Positions 21,634 through 32,900 of a stretch of DNA of 64,000 bases are shown piece after piece (the stretch's first letter is position 1; every line of letters begins with the position of its first letter). This DNA is from Aurifilum marmelostoma (lineage: Eukaryota; Ascomycota; Sordariomycetes; Diaporthales; Cryphonectriaceae), in NCBI GenBank assembly GCA_027559495.1, contig JAMXSV010000021.1, forward strand, positions 62,001-126,000. Direction: 5' to 3'. The notes below the pieces were generated by a model, which did not search any database, was not told the origin of the DNA, and worked only from the letters and a program-made list of their open reading frames with translations. A program made the translations under genes and the position numbers.

Positions 21634-24600
21634 TCAATGTAGACTCTGCATATTCACAAATTCCCAATATTTGCCCTTCCTGGCCAACAGCTCATCATGT
21701 GTTCCGCTCTCCACTAGCCTCCCCTGGCTGAGCACACAGATTCGATCCGCCTTCCGGACGGTGCTGAGCCGGTGAGCGATAGTCAGCGTGGTCTTATCCT
21801 TCGCCGCCGCCTCGAGGGCCGCCTGCACCAGCCTCTCCGACTCGGTATCTAGCGCCGACGTGGCCTCGTCCAACAACAAAATCTTGGGCTGGCGCACGAG
21901 CGCCCTTGCTATGGCGATGCGCTGCTTCTGCCCGCCGCTGAGCATGCTGCCGCTCGGACCGACATTGGTGGAGAGGCCGTCCTGAAGGGAGGCAACAAAG
22001 TCGTAGATGTTGGCCTGCTTGCAGGCCTCCATGATGACTTCGTCGGTGATGTCCTGGTCGGGAAGGCCGAGCGCAATGTTCTCCCTGATGGTGCCGGAAT
22101 ACAGGACCGCATCCTGGCTCACGAGTGATATCGTCTCCCGGTAGCGGGCGAGCTTGAGCTTCGAGATGTCGTTGCCGCTAGCGCGCACTGTTCCTTGTGT
22201 TGGATCGTAGAAGCGCTCAACCAGGGCAAAGGCAGTAGATTTCCCGCAACCACTTGGTCCAACCAGAGCAACACTCTGGCCCCTCTCGATCCGGAGGCTG
22301 AAGTCATCCAGAGCCAGTCGTCCAGGGCGGGAGGGATAGCTGAAACTGACATTCTGAAACTCAATGGTGCCATCGTTGTCTTCCGAGGTCTTTTCATCCG
22401 ACACGCTGCTGTCCATGCCATGGTTCCCCTCGTCATCATCACCAAGGCTGATCTGTGGCTTCCTGTCCAGTATCTCCTTGACCTCCCAAGCAGCGTGCAT
22501 TGCCTTGCTGGCATCGGGCGCAAAGGTAAATATGGACCCGGCAATCTGCGAGCCCGAGATGAGGGCCGCGAAGCAGATATAAAACTGGAACAGGGAGTAC
22601 TGCTTCTCTGCAATCAGCGTCCCGCCGAACCAGAACGCGAGGGCCGTACAGAGGTAGACCACCGACTGGGACGCGGCGTACAAGCTCGAGGCGGACAGGA
22701 TCGAGCGCAGGGACTGGGCGGACTGCTGCGCGAGGAAGTCATCGTATCTCTGCAGGACAAAGTCCTCCAGACCGAGAGAGGCAACGGTTGCGACGGATTT
22801 GACCAGCTCGCTGGCGTACGACGCCGAGTCCCGTCCGATCTGCCTGGTCTTGGAGTCGAAGACCGCAAGCATCTGGAGACGGAGCCACCCACAGGCGACA
22901 ATGATGGGTATGGTGGCGGTACAGACCAGAGCCAGTTTCCAGCCGATGGCGAGGGAGAGAACGATGCCGATGAGTATCGTCGAGATGAATGTGAGGGTAC
23001 CGCCCATGACGGGACCGCCCAGCCCCGTAATCTCTTCTGTACCCGAGGAGAGGATACTCAAGAGTGACCCAGTGGAATGCTCTTTCAAGTCGAAGAAGGC
23101 GACGTCCTGCGAGAGGATGGACCTGAAGCACCGGTCCCGCAGACGACGAGATAACTTCTCGGTGGAAAGGGCAAAGGTTGTGCCCACTCCCAGCCAGGCC
23201 AGACCGGCCACTCCAGCCAGCATAAAGAAGAGACCAGCGTACAGATTGATCTCGCTCCGGAGCTGGTGATATTGAGATGGACCAAGAGATAGTGTCCCTA
23301 GTACTTTTGCGAAGAGTACAGATTGTCTGTTCAAGGCAGATAATCAGTAAGTGTTATTTCAAGTTATGAAAAGGAGTGAAGTGAATAGAGAGGGGAATTC
23401 ACGGACCCTGGAATTCCCAGACCTGCAATGATGGAGCAACATAGACCCAGGGCTAGAACCGGGTACTCCTGACGATTATTCCTTACTATGAGAGCCAGCG
23501 TCTTTGACAGGTCCAGACTCTGTTCCTGCCCCTTTCTTGTTGGTGCTTCCTCGGCTGACTCGATATCGTTCAACGATATACTAGTAGAACTTTCGTTGGG
23601 ACCATGGGTATGTTGCTGTTTCTCGATGACTGTTTCCAAGCCCGTGGCATCGCTTCCTTCGTTGGTGCTGTCGTGGTCACTGGTCAACGTGCCCTTTGGA
23701 GAGGACGAATTCATGTCCTGTGCCCGAACCAGAGCGGCATAAAGACCATCTCGGGCTACCAGATCCCCATGAGTGCCTTGTTCTGCCACTCGACCTTCAG
23801 CCATGACGATGATGTTGTCGGCGTGGCGGATTGTACTCAGCCGGTGGGCAACAACAATGGTGGTGCGCTGTCGTGCTGCTGCTTCGATGGCCTCCTGCAC
23901 CCTGGCTTCAGACTTGGAGTCCAGAGCCGAGGTGGCCTCGTCAAGCAGTAGGACTGACGGGCTCCGGACCAGAGCTCTGGCGATGGCGATCCGCTGTCTT
24001 TGCCCACCAGAGAGCTGGGTTCCTTTCGGCCCAACCTGCGTTTGGTAACCCTGTGGTAGAGCTGCGATGAAGTCGTGCGCATTTGCTTGCTTGGCTGCCG
24101 AGATGACCCGCTCTCGGACGTCTTCTTGGGTGCTTTCTGACGATTGGGTGGCTGTCTCTCTTCTTCTTCTACTGCTGATCTCGCCGTAACGAATGTTTTC
24201 GAAGATGGTCGTGTCGAAAAGGACGGGCTCCTGGCCTACCAGGGCCATGTTGGATCGTAGCCATGCGAGATTGAAACTCTGCACATCCTTGCCATCAAGA
24301 ACTGATCAGGGCACACATGTCAGTTATCTTTCCATATCCCTCGATGGTAAACATAGCAGAATTCGACTTGCAGATTTGGCCTGCTGTCGGCTCATAGAAT
24401 CGTTCCAAAAGACCAACAATACTGCTCTTCCCGCTGCCTGATGCTCCCACAATAGCAGTCGTCTGCATCGCAGGGCAGGTGAAGGAAACATCCTCCAGGA
24501 CCTTGCGCTCGTCCCGTGTTGGGTAAATAAGACTGACGCCCCGCAGCTCAATATCCCCCTGGACAGAATCAGGACGGTCCCCAGATGTATCGAAAGGATC

Positions 24601-25796
24601 CTGTGGAGAGCGTCGGGCAATCTCCTTGAAAACCACTGCTGCACTTGCAACTGTGGAGCTGAGAGCCTGTGCCGCAGGGGCGATCCTGACGATGGCGAAG
24701 GCTCCGATTGTCACCACCAGCGCCGTGGTGGTCACTGCTGCCACAGACGTCTCGCCTCGGACGAGGAAGATGGAGCCGGCCCAGAATGTGAGGGCATACA
24801 CGAGGGAGGGCATCGTGTTGCTCCAGGCGATCATGCCGGCGATGGTATAGCGGGCCCTGCTGTCTGGTCTTCCGGCGCTCGCCAGGCTTGAGGCATACTT
24901 GACCGCCATGTGCTCCTAGCACCCAACGTTAGCAACGAAGGTTTTCGACAGAGAGAAAAGAGCCTAGCTCGCCTGGATGCCAAAGGCCGACACAAGTCTC
25001 ATGGATGCAATCGCTTCCTCGGCATGGCTAAAGGCCTGGCTGCTGATCGCCATGGCCTTCTTGTGGTACTTGACCACATAGGCCCCTCCGATCGAGCCGA
25101 CGGCAACCATGATGACAAAGGTTGGGCTCAGAATCAGGGCTGTCTTCCAGTACATGATGAACGTGATGACAAACGCGGCCGCAAAGGTAGCGATGGCAGT
25201 GAGGGCAATGGATGCTTTGCTCGTGAACCCCTCCCGGATGAGACTCATGTCAGACATGATGCGGCTGGATATCTCGCCGGGGCCATGAGTGTCGAAAAAG
25301 GCCATGTTCTGGCGCAGGATGGCCTTGAGGTAGGCATTCCGGAGGGCGCGTATGATGCGTTCTCCAGAGTAGTAGAACCCGACCGTCGAGGCGTAGATGA
25401 CGACGAAGATAGCCACCGCCAGGTACACGTAGTACAGTGAATACGTGGAAAGCCTCGAGCGCATCTCATGCTCCTTTACGGATCCTCCCGCGTACGCGTC
25501 AAACACGCCCACGAGATTACCATATATGACCTATGAGCTCGGGCAAATGTGAAATCAAATTAGCGAAGAACCAAGAGCATCTTCTTTTTTCCTGTTCCCG
25601 AGAGGTATTGCTGCCATACAGCTATGAGAGGGTTCAGCGCACCCCCGATCACTGCGCATGCGAAGCTGACGAGCAGGACAAACCTGTCGAAGCCCGTCGT
25701 ATACTGTAAAGCTGTCCATCGGCGGCCCGTCTGCGCTGGAGGGAGGCCGTTGATTTGCCTGTCAAGAATGGTTCTCTCTGAGTCGCTTAACCCCAT
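21634..25796 (-). CDS. Full-length ABCB (multidrug resistance type) transporter (cluster gene)
   Basis: TMD-NBD-TMD-NBD exporter of about 1288 residues, five exons: 25620-25796, 24973-25530, 24372-24915, 23407-24301 and 21634-23326. NBD1 has Walker A G-A-S-G-S-G-K-S-S, signature L-S-G-G-Q-R-Q and Walker B L-L-L-D-E-A-T-S-A-L-D. NBD2 has G-P-S-G-C-G-K-S-T, L-S-G-G-Q-K-Q and L-L-L-D-E-A-T-S-A-L-D; each has a T-I-A-H-R or V-V-A-H-R switch. Both halves keep complete ATP sites, so two working catalytic sites are expected. Two introns appear to be GC-AG: 24916-24972 (GCGAGC) and 24302-24371 (GCAAGT); both are forced by continuity of conserved blocks. Introns 25531-25619 and 23327-23406 have GT donors. 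In this setting it probably exports, and protects against, the cluster product. Confidence 0.95.
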
Positions 25797-26647
25797 TTTC
25801 GGCGGACATCGATAGTACAGACGGATTTGCTGTTATTGAAGCGATTCAAATCCGGAATCGTCAAGCCTATGAAGCCTAATGCATGCTCGAAAGCAGCAAC
25901 AAGAATAAGCACAACACCATGTCTGGCCGATTACTTGATCCTCGGTGCTCGGAGTACAAAACACGGCTCAGCAAATGGACTGGAAAAGACGTCCAGGAGT
26001 TCCTCCAGAGCCGAGACTCGGGTTAATCACACAAATGTGAGAGCCGGCTGGACAGGCCTGAACGCCGAACTAGGCCAATACAGGCGCAAATGACACTGCT
26101 CAACGACACTCCCATGTCTCGGTGTGTACTTTGGTACTGGAGTGGAGGGAGGACGAGACAAGACCCACTTCTGACTGTACCTTGTCCTGCTTGTCTTCGA
26201 GCACAATGACTTTCTGACCCTTTCTGACTGTACCTTTGTATGGTCCAGACGCTCGTAGATTTTTGGTTCAGAGAGAGGATTTTCTTGTCCTCATCTGCTG
26301 CTCTCTGATCCATGTCCGGTCCGCGGAGCCGAAGAAGCACGACTTTGTCCCACAGGATGTCTAAGGTGACTGACTGACTAACCCCAGACTGATTTCAGAC
26401 TTTCAAATATCCAGGAGATTATTTCCATAGTAGATTACTGAAATACTCAGCGGTCAACTGCACCACAACTGTAAGCTGCTGTCCCAGCATTCTCCTCGCA
26501 ATCGATATCCTACTCCTTCTGGTCGATCAATCCTGCCCAAGTTCTGTGATTCGTGCATATAATACAGCCTTCTCTCCTCCCTTAATCGGACGGACGACCG
26601 TAAAGTCACACTGAGAGTGGAAAATCTCACCCACATGCCGCTGTCCA
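25797..26647. promoter_or_regulatory. Divergent promoter region between ABC transporter and aminotransferase
   Basis: 850 bases between two head-to-head cluster genes. At 26367-26381 the + strand reads TGACTGACTGACTAA, overlapping AP-1/Yap-type half-sites (TTAGTCA on the minus strand), suggestive because the cluster has its own bZIP factor. A seven-base match is expected several times by chance in 64 kb, so this is only a candidate. Confidence 0.4.
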
Positions 26648-28228
26648 ATGGCGTATTCCTTCGATAACACGAGCAAGACGAATGGGGTCAAGCTGGCTGA
26701 CGGACTGGATAGTAAAATCCTTCATTCCAATATTCACCGCCCAGGGCCAGAGGTAGTCGCTGCGGATGGGAACTACCTGGTCCTGAAGGGCGGCCAGCGA
26801 GTTTTCGACGCGACGGGCGGCCCAGGAGTGGCATGTATCGGCCATGGCAACACCGAGGTCAAAGACGCCGTCTGCAGGCAGATGGACCGCTTCTCGTTTT
26901 GCCACGCCTTCCTTTATTCCAACTCGGCAGCCGAAGATCTCGCGCGGATCGTGGTGGACTCTACAGGAGGTGTCATGGCGAAAGCCACCATCATGGGCTC
27001 AGGTAAATAGTGAATTGGATCCAGACAGGTGGAGCAGCATCGCCCCAGCCCTGCCTGAACCACCTGTCGAGTTCGAGTCTGATCAACTTACATCATGAGC
27101 CAGGCTCTGAGGCTATCGAGTCCGCGATGAAGATTGCCCGTCAATACTACTGTGCAACCGGTGAGCCACAGCGGACACGGTTCATTGGGCGCAGGGGAGC
27201 GTTTCATGGGCTGACACTCGGTGCCCTGGCTTTGACGATGAAGTCTGTCGTCCGGACGCCGTATGAACCGCTGATAGCCGAGCATAATGTGTCATTTGTG
27301 TCGACGCCCAATACATATCGGGACATGCGTCCGACAGAGACTACGGAGGAATACGTCGACAGGCTTACCAAGGAGCTAGACGATGAGTTCCAGCGGGTGG
27401 GGGCCGAGAATGTTTGTGCCTTCATGGCAGAAACCGTCACGGGGAGTGCAAGTTTTCTCTCTTTTCCTGCCTTCCACACCCCAGCCCACTTGGTCTCTAG
27501 CTGACAAAAGTTCCACTGTGAAGTCTTTGGGATGCTTGCCGCCGCCCCCCGGCTACTTCCGTGCTGTCCGTTCCGTCTGCGACAGATATGGGGCACTGCT
27601 GATTCTCGACGAGATCATGTGTGGGATGGGTCGTACTGGATCCATGCATGCATGGCAGGCTGAGGGGCCCGGAGTCGAGCCGGATCTGCAGACGGTTGCC
27701 AAGGGCCTCTGTGGCGGGCACGCAAGCGTGGCCATGCTGCTCATGAAGCAGAGGATCGTCGACGGCCTGAGATCGTTTGCCCACGGACATACATTCAGCT
27801 CCCACGCAGTTGCCTGCGCGGCGGCAGTAGCGGTGCAGAACATTGTGGCCCGTGACGAGCTGGTCGCCAACGTGGCGGCGATGGGACGGCGGCTGAAGGA
27901 GTCGCTGTGGGTCGCTATCGGTAGACATCCAAACGTAGGCGACATTCGTGGCAGGGGCTTATTCCTGGCCATCGAATTCGTGGAAGATAAAGCTACAAAA
28001 AGGCCGTTTGCTCCAGAAAAGGGCATTGCGGCAAAGATACGGCAGACGGGGATGCAAGAGCCGTGGAATATCTCTCTCTACCCCGGCACTGGCTCAGCAG
28101 ACGGACACATTGGTGACCATGTCATGGTTGCGCCGGCGTACAATGTCACTGCAGAGGAGATAGATCTGATAGTCAGGCTGGTCAAAGGCACCATAGAGAC
28201 ATTGCTAGGTCCAGGCCCAACAATTTAG
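26648..28228 (+). CDS. Class III PLP-dependent aminotransferase (cluster gene)
   Basis: Fold-type I omega-type aminotransferase of about 467 residues. Key elements in order: F-D-A-T-G-G-P-G-V-A-C-I-G-H-G at the N-terminal substrate loop, G-S-G-S-E-A-I-E-S-A (PLP phosphate cup), R-G-A-F-H-G-L-T, the PLP-contacting Asp in L-I-L-D-E-I-M-C-G-M-G-R-T-G, the Schiff-base lysine in V-A-K-G-L-C-G-G, and H-T-F-S-S-H. The tail G-D-H-V-M-V-A-P-A-Y-N-V-T is typical of YodT/BioA-like class III enzymes. Exons are 26648-27002, 27104-27447 and 27524-28228. Intron 2 appears to use a GCAAGT donor (27448) to join T-G-S to L-G-C-L-P-P. A GT alternative (27446) with the acceptor at 27500 would insert about eight extra residues. 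It probably makes or removes a terminal amino group on the cluster substrate. Confidence 0.92.
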
Positions 28229-28408
28229 TTGTATGGTTTTGCGTGCTTTTCAGAGCGCCACTCTTGCTTGGCTATTTTGCTTGTCTTGACCACCGAAACT
28301 TGACTATGATGCAGAGTTCCGGTGCATTCACGATTGTTTGCCCCCCTCTTCTTGTTTTTTCTTGCCTGATATTGTGTAGCATTATTCCACTTTGGGCTTG
28401 CCATCGGC

Positions 28409-29903
28409 TCAGCGTCCCCACGAACCATCACCTCCGGCGTCTTCCGTTGCAAACCTGGCAGCCACTGTGCGTATTTCTTGCGTCGATGCCACACCACTGC
28501 AGGACAGCATATAGAGCAGGGCCAGAGTCATCGAGTCATCCGCGCCTGTTGCATATGAGTTGGCCATCAGAGACATAGTCAATGCCCAGAGGTTTGGCAG
28601 CTGGAGACGAGGGTTCCGATGATCACCATACGGTTAGTCAATTGTGGTCGGTGAATAACAGCAAGGAGAGACGAAGTGGAAGCGCCTACCGCATTGCTCA
28701 TTTCCGTGAGTATGGCACTCAGATTTTCTCCCTTGTTTTGTGCAATGTTGGACACCACCAGCCTCCTCAGGTTCTGGTCATTGTTGGACTCCTTGCATTC
28801 AGCGCCCAGAACTGCCTCGGCACTTTTGAGAATCTCATCCTTGTATCTTCGTATTTCACTTTCTGACCACGAGGCCGAGCTCCGGCGTATGTCGGCCAAT
28901 ATGCTGGGTAAGCCTCTGTGTCGGCTGAGTCTTCTGGCATTGGCGAGACTCGGTGAGGACGTGAGGTCTGAAGTGTAATATAGAGATACAAAATCCTCCA
29001 AACTATCAAAGCCGTTGCCGTGGATAGTTGACAGGACGTCTTGGAGCCTCTCGCTTAACGAGCGATTCTCGCAGGCGCTGTCGAGCCTCTCGCCGCTGTT
29101 TCTCCGAGACACAGAGCTTCTGTTCGATTTGGTCGGCCTCCCAGGCCGATCGGCGGTGATGATCGGTCTGGAGGGTTGAGATGGGCTGTGATGAGAGGTG
29201 GCCGTCGGCCTTGCAGAATCAATTGGTGCTGGCGAAGGCGTCTCCACAGGGGTCAAAGGCACTTGAGACATATTAGAGAACATCTGGTCAAAATGGCTGA
29301 TGTCGTTGTGGTGAGGAAGACTGATCATGTTACCGAGAACATTGTCACTCCCAGTACTATTTGCATTCCCTTTTCAGTCGACAGACACGGAATGAATTAG
29401 CAGTTGGACCTTTTTTTTTGTGGTCTTTTTCTTCCTTTCCACAAGAGAGGTTCAGCCATACCTAGCAGAGAAGAGGCCAGCGCCGAAGATGCGACACCCT
29501 GAGACCCTGGGTGAAAGGCGAGGTTCTGGTAACTGAAAGCCGGTGTTTCTGCTTGAGAGACTGGCGAAAAGTCAGATGGGAATGTGGCCAGGGTGTGATG
29601 GTGGCCAGACGTGTCCAGCGTCCCTTCGTTGAGTATCAGGCGGCGATCAGACATTTGTGCGGCTTGCCGCTCCAGCCTCTCGATGCGGCTCTTGAGATTT
29701 TGCCCTGGACGGAAGCACAGGTTAGAGATATTCTTCTGACTGCATCCAATATGAGACTGAAGGTTGCGGCTGTAGAACGAACGGTAGTTTCTCTGCGCGA
29801 TACGGTTCTGCACCCTCTTCCTCGATGCAGGATCGGCTATGTTGGACCAGTCATCATCTGCGGACATGGAATCGCTCTGTTTCTTGCCTGTAGTGGAAGC
29901 CAT
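28409..29903 (-). CDS. bZIP transcription factor (cluster regulator)
   Basis: Basic region S-R-K-R-V-Q-N-R-I-A-Q-R-N-Y-R-Q-N-L (about residues 27-44) with the fungal Yap/Pap-like N-x-x-A-Q-x-x-x-R core, running into K-S-R-I-E-R-L-E-R-Q-A, a short leucine zipper. The rest is low-complexity with a helical patch near S-L-S-E-R-L-Q-D-V-L. Exons are 29783-29903, 29462-29704, 28690-29369 and 28409-28600; introns are 29705-29782 (GTTCGT), 29370-29461 (GTATGG) and 28601-28689 (GTAGGC). Intron 1 falls inside the basic region, as is common in this family. The sum is 412 codons. It ends 180 bases from the aminotransferase stop (convergent). Nuclear regulator, probably of the neighbouring genes by position; targets unproven. 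The last exon is a phase-and-splice inference. Confidence 0.85.
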
Positions 29904-32900
29904 GGGGGAGTGATGCAGTAAGAAGCCTAGATAAGAGAGATTGCCTGGGTCTCGGCTGAGGAAAGACGATATCAATCACAGCCGGACGACAATACCAACA
30001 GGCAGCGAAAATTGTCACGACACCGGCCTGGGATGAATGATATCGGTAAGAAGCACAAATAGCCCTTACAGACAACCAATGCAATCCTCTTGTCAGACAG
30101 TACATAGCAGATAGCGGGCAGTAACTTGGCTTTATTATACCAACTCTAGGCAGCGAACATTTGTCTCCCGCCCCCTCTGCCCCGCCACTGAGGTACTTGG
30201 CTAGTTACGTATCTGTCCTCGGCCCGCTAGTATATGCACTTGATTCTCGCTGACGGATTGGTCTTTTCCGACTGGCGCCATCGCACTGCTGATCACGGCG
30301 TGGTTTACAGCGGAGGCAGCGCTGCAGGTCCTCCTTCCTCCTGGGCGTATTGAGATTCTCAATGCCCACGGTTGATGATAAGAAGACGCAGTGACTGAGG
30401 CACAGCATGGTAACCGAGAGAGGAGGTCGGGCTCAGTGGGGTGGTCAACACACGCGGGTCAGGGTAGAAGGGGAGGATCCCTGAGAATCGAGCAGTCCCT
30501 GATTTCCCATGTTGTGCGAGGGGCACAGAGGTAGTGTGACTACTGCGCGGTGAGTCGTCACCCCGACCTCGCAGTCTCGCGTGCTCTAACTGAAAAAGAC
30601 GAGCGAATGAACTCGACGGCGATGAACATGGGCGTCAGACGAGTGGTTCTCGTCCAGTCTGGAATCAACCAATCGGTACGCAAGCGCCAAATAGTGGGAT
30701 CCTATGCATACACAGGCCGTACAAGTCACTTGGCCACAAAACGTTGATTCCAGGGTGCCTAGTAATTAAAGGCTACCCCGGATCTCTCTTCCTGTCAGGT
30801 TCCTTGGCGGGTTCTCCTCCTAGTTCCCGAAGGCCCGCGCCTAGATCACCCATCTTGAAGAGAACTACTCTCAAGTATTACCAAGTAGGGATAGGCTACA
30901 GAGGTCAAGGATTCCATTCTGGGATAGACATAGACAGAGCGGGATATTCAGTCTGACAATGATGTGGTCATACAGCCCCTGCCATGCGACCATTCTTTAT
31001 TTCTTTCTGGACTATGTCGTCATGCAATACTGCTCTGGGATTGTCACATCCTGCTATTGCGAGGAGGTGCTCGTTGGCAAGGGACCAGTCCGCGGGTCCC
31101 TTGCCCAGGTCGTCGTAGAGGAGAAAAGGCTGCGCCCCAGCAAGAGCCTAGCCCAGGACCACACCTTAATTTCGGTATCGGAAATGTACAATGAATAGTA
31201 GTAGAACTCCGCTGGCCTGCTTCCTACCTTTCCATAATCAGTGGATTGCTCTTATCGTAGCCCATAATTACCCTTGGCGGCGGAGGATCGTCCTCCAGTG
31301 CTCCACGATCACTGCTTATGCGCATAACGTGAAGGACTTTGAAACTCGTATCGAACCTCATGGTGGCCAGAGCCTCCTCTTCCTCTCTCCAATGACGAGA
31401 TGGAATGGTGAAATCAGGCGCGAAGGCACGTCACATGGTCTTACGTGAAGCAGGTGACCATTATGTAAATGGAAATACAAATGCTAATTAACAACACTGT
31501 GGCTTATTCAGCTCTTTATTTATACTTGTTTTTTATTTTTTTTCTTGCCTCTTTTGCTTAGAAATAGAAGATTGTCCCAAGAGGAGCCTATTCTTCCTTT
31601 TCCATCCTTCTTCCAGAGACAATAGGCTCCTTGGCGACCTTGACTGATTCTCGGCAGGATTCGGCTTGCAGAAACAAGCGGTCTGCGGCAGATGTGCGCA
31701 TCATCATTGTCACATCTTCATGGTCCATCCACCATACTTACTACTGGCCAGCGCAACCGAAAGACGCATTGCTGCTGTCAACAAACTCCCATGTATATGC
31801 GGGCGGATGAAGAATATGTTCGGTTGCCTGCTTCAAGCAGGTATCAATATGACCCCTACTCAGCTAGCTGGGCGCATGATTAACCTTTCCCTCCTGCTCT
31901 TGCCGCTCTTGGCCTCTCTCTTGGTTGGACTCCGCACAAGTAATGACAAGACAATAAAGAGAACGGAAAGAAACCAAAGGCAAGAAGTTTGGAAAAGCTA
32001 ACGGAGCACTCGGCGCAGCTTAGCTCCCGGCGCAAACACGTTGAATACTTACTTAATTGAAACCTCGGGCTTGCCAGGGGCGGAAATCTCACCTGCAGTT
32101 GTGATCCACACCTCTGACCAGATGTTGTCATGCAAGGTGGCATGACGGCCGGTATGTGCAATCAGGACCATCCCAGTAAGCTTGTTGTGCAAAGGCTGAC
32201 TGTGCATAGGCGCGATTCTTGCTTTCCCTCGTCTTCCAGCTTTGTGATCTGCAGTCATTAATTAATATCTGATGCAATATTAGATCTAGAAGGTTAGTCT
32301 CAAACGCAGAACACCTGAAGGATTTAATTCTCGACGGCCTAATTATTGTGTGCTGTATACTAAGTGCTTCGGGTGCGGGCCCCGAGCAACAACGCAGCAT
32401 CAAGAAGGCGAAGGAGGCGAGGAAGAGCGGAAGAGCGGAAGAGCGGAGCAAGAAACACACCGAGGCCAGGTTGTTGTGCAAGTGTGCAGAGAGAGGCCGA
32501 GACAATTTCGCCAATCAAAGGCAACCATGAAAGACAGAAACAAATAAGCAGAGAAACAAGAAAGAGAAAACGGACTGGCAGGAAGTTGACCAACGACCTC
32601 GAATACCCGGCCGGATCATCAACGCGTCACGATAAATGGCCTACGGCAAATTCGAGCGTGTGTTTCTGCGGAGCTGCGGCGGAAGAGCGGGGCTCATACA
32701 TGAGACAATGATCGATGCGTTGGTGGCGGATGACAACAAGTGACATCTTTGAAATCTTTTTCGTGGTTTAGTCATTCCAAGGTGTAAGCTCATCCCGTCT
32801 AGCCTCCAGTATGTAGCGATGGCAAGCCCAGAATCGACGGGTGACCGCCAAGAATACTCAAGTAATTACGTTTTGCGAGTCCTTCTTCAGCGGATCCGAT

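Noticed and set aside
22195..23067. Open frame of 290 codons on the + strand
   Set aside because: Antisense to the second half of the ABC transporter.
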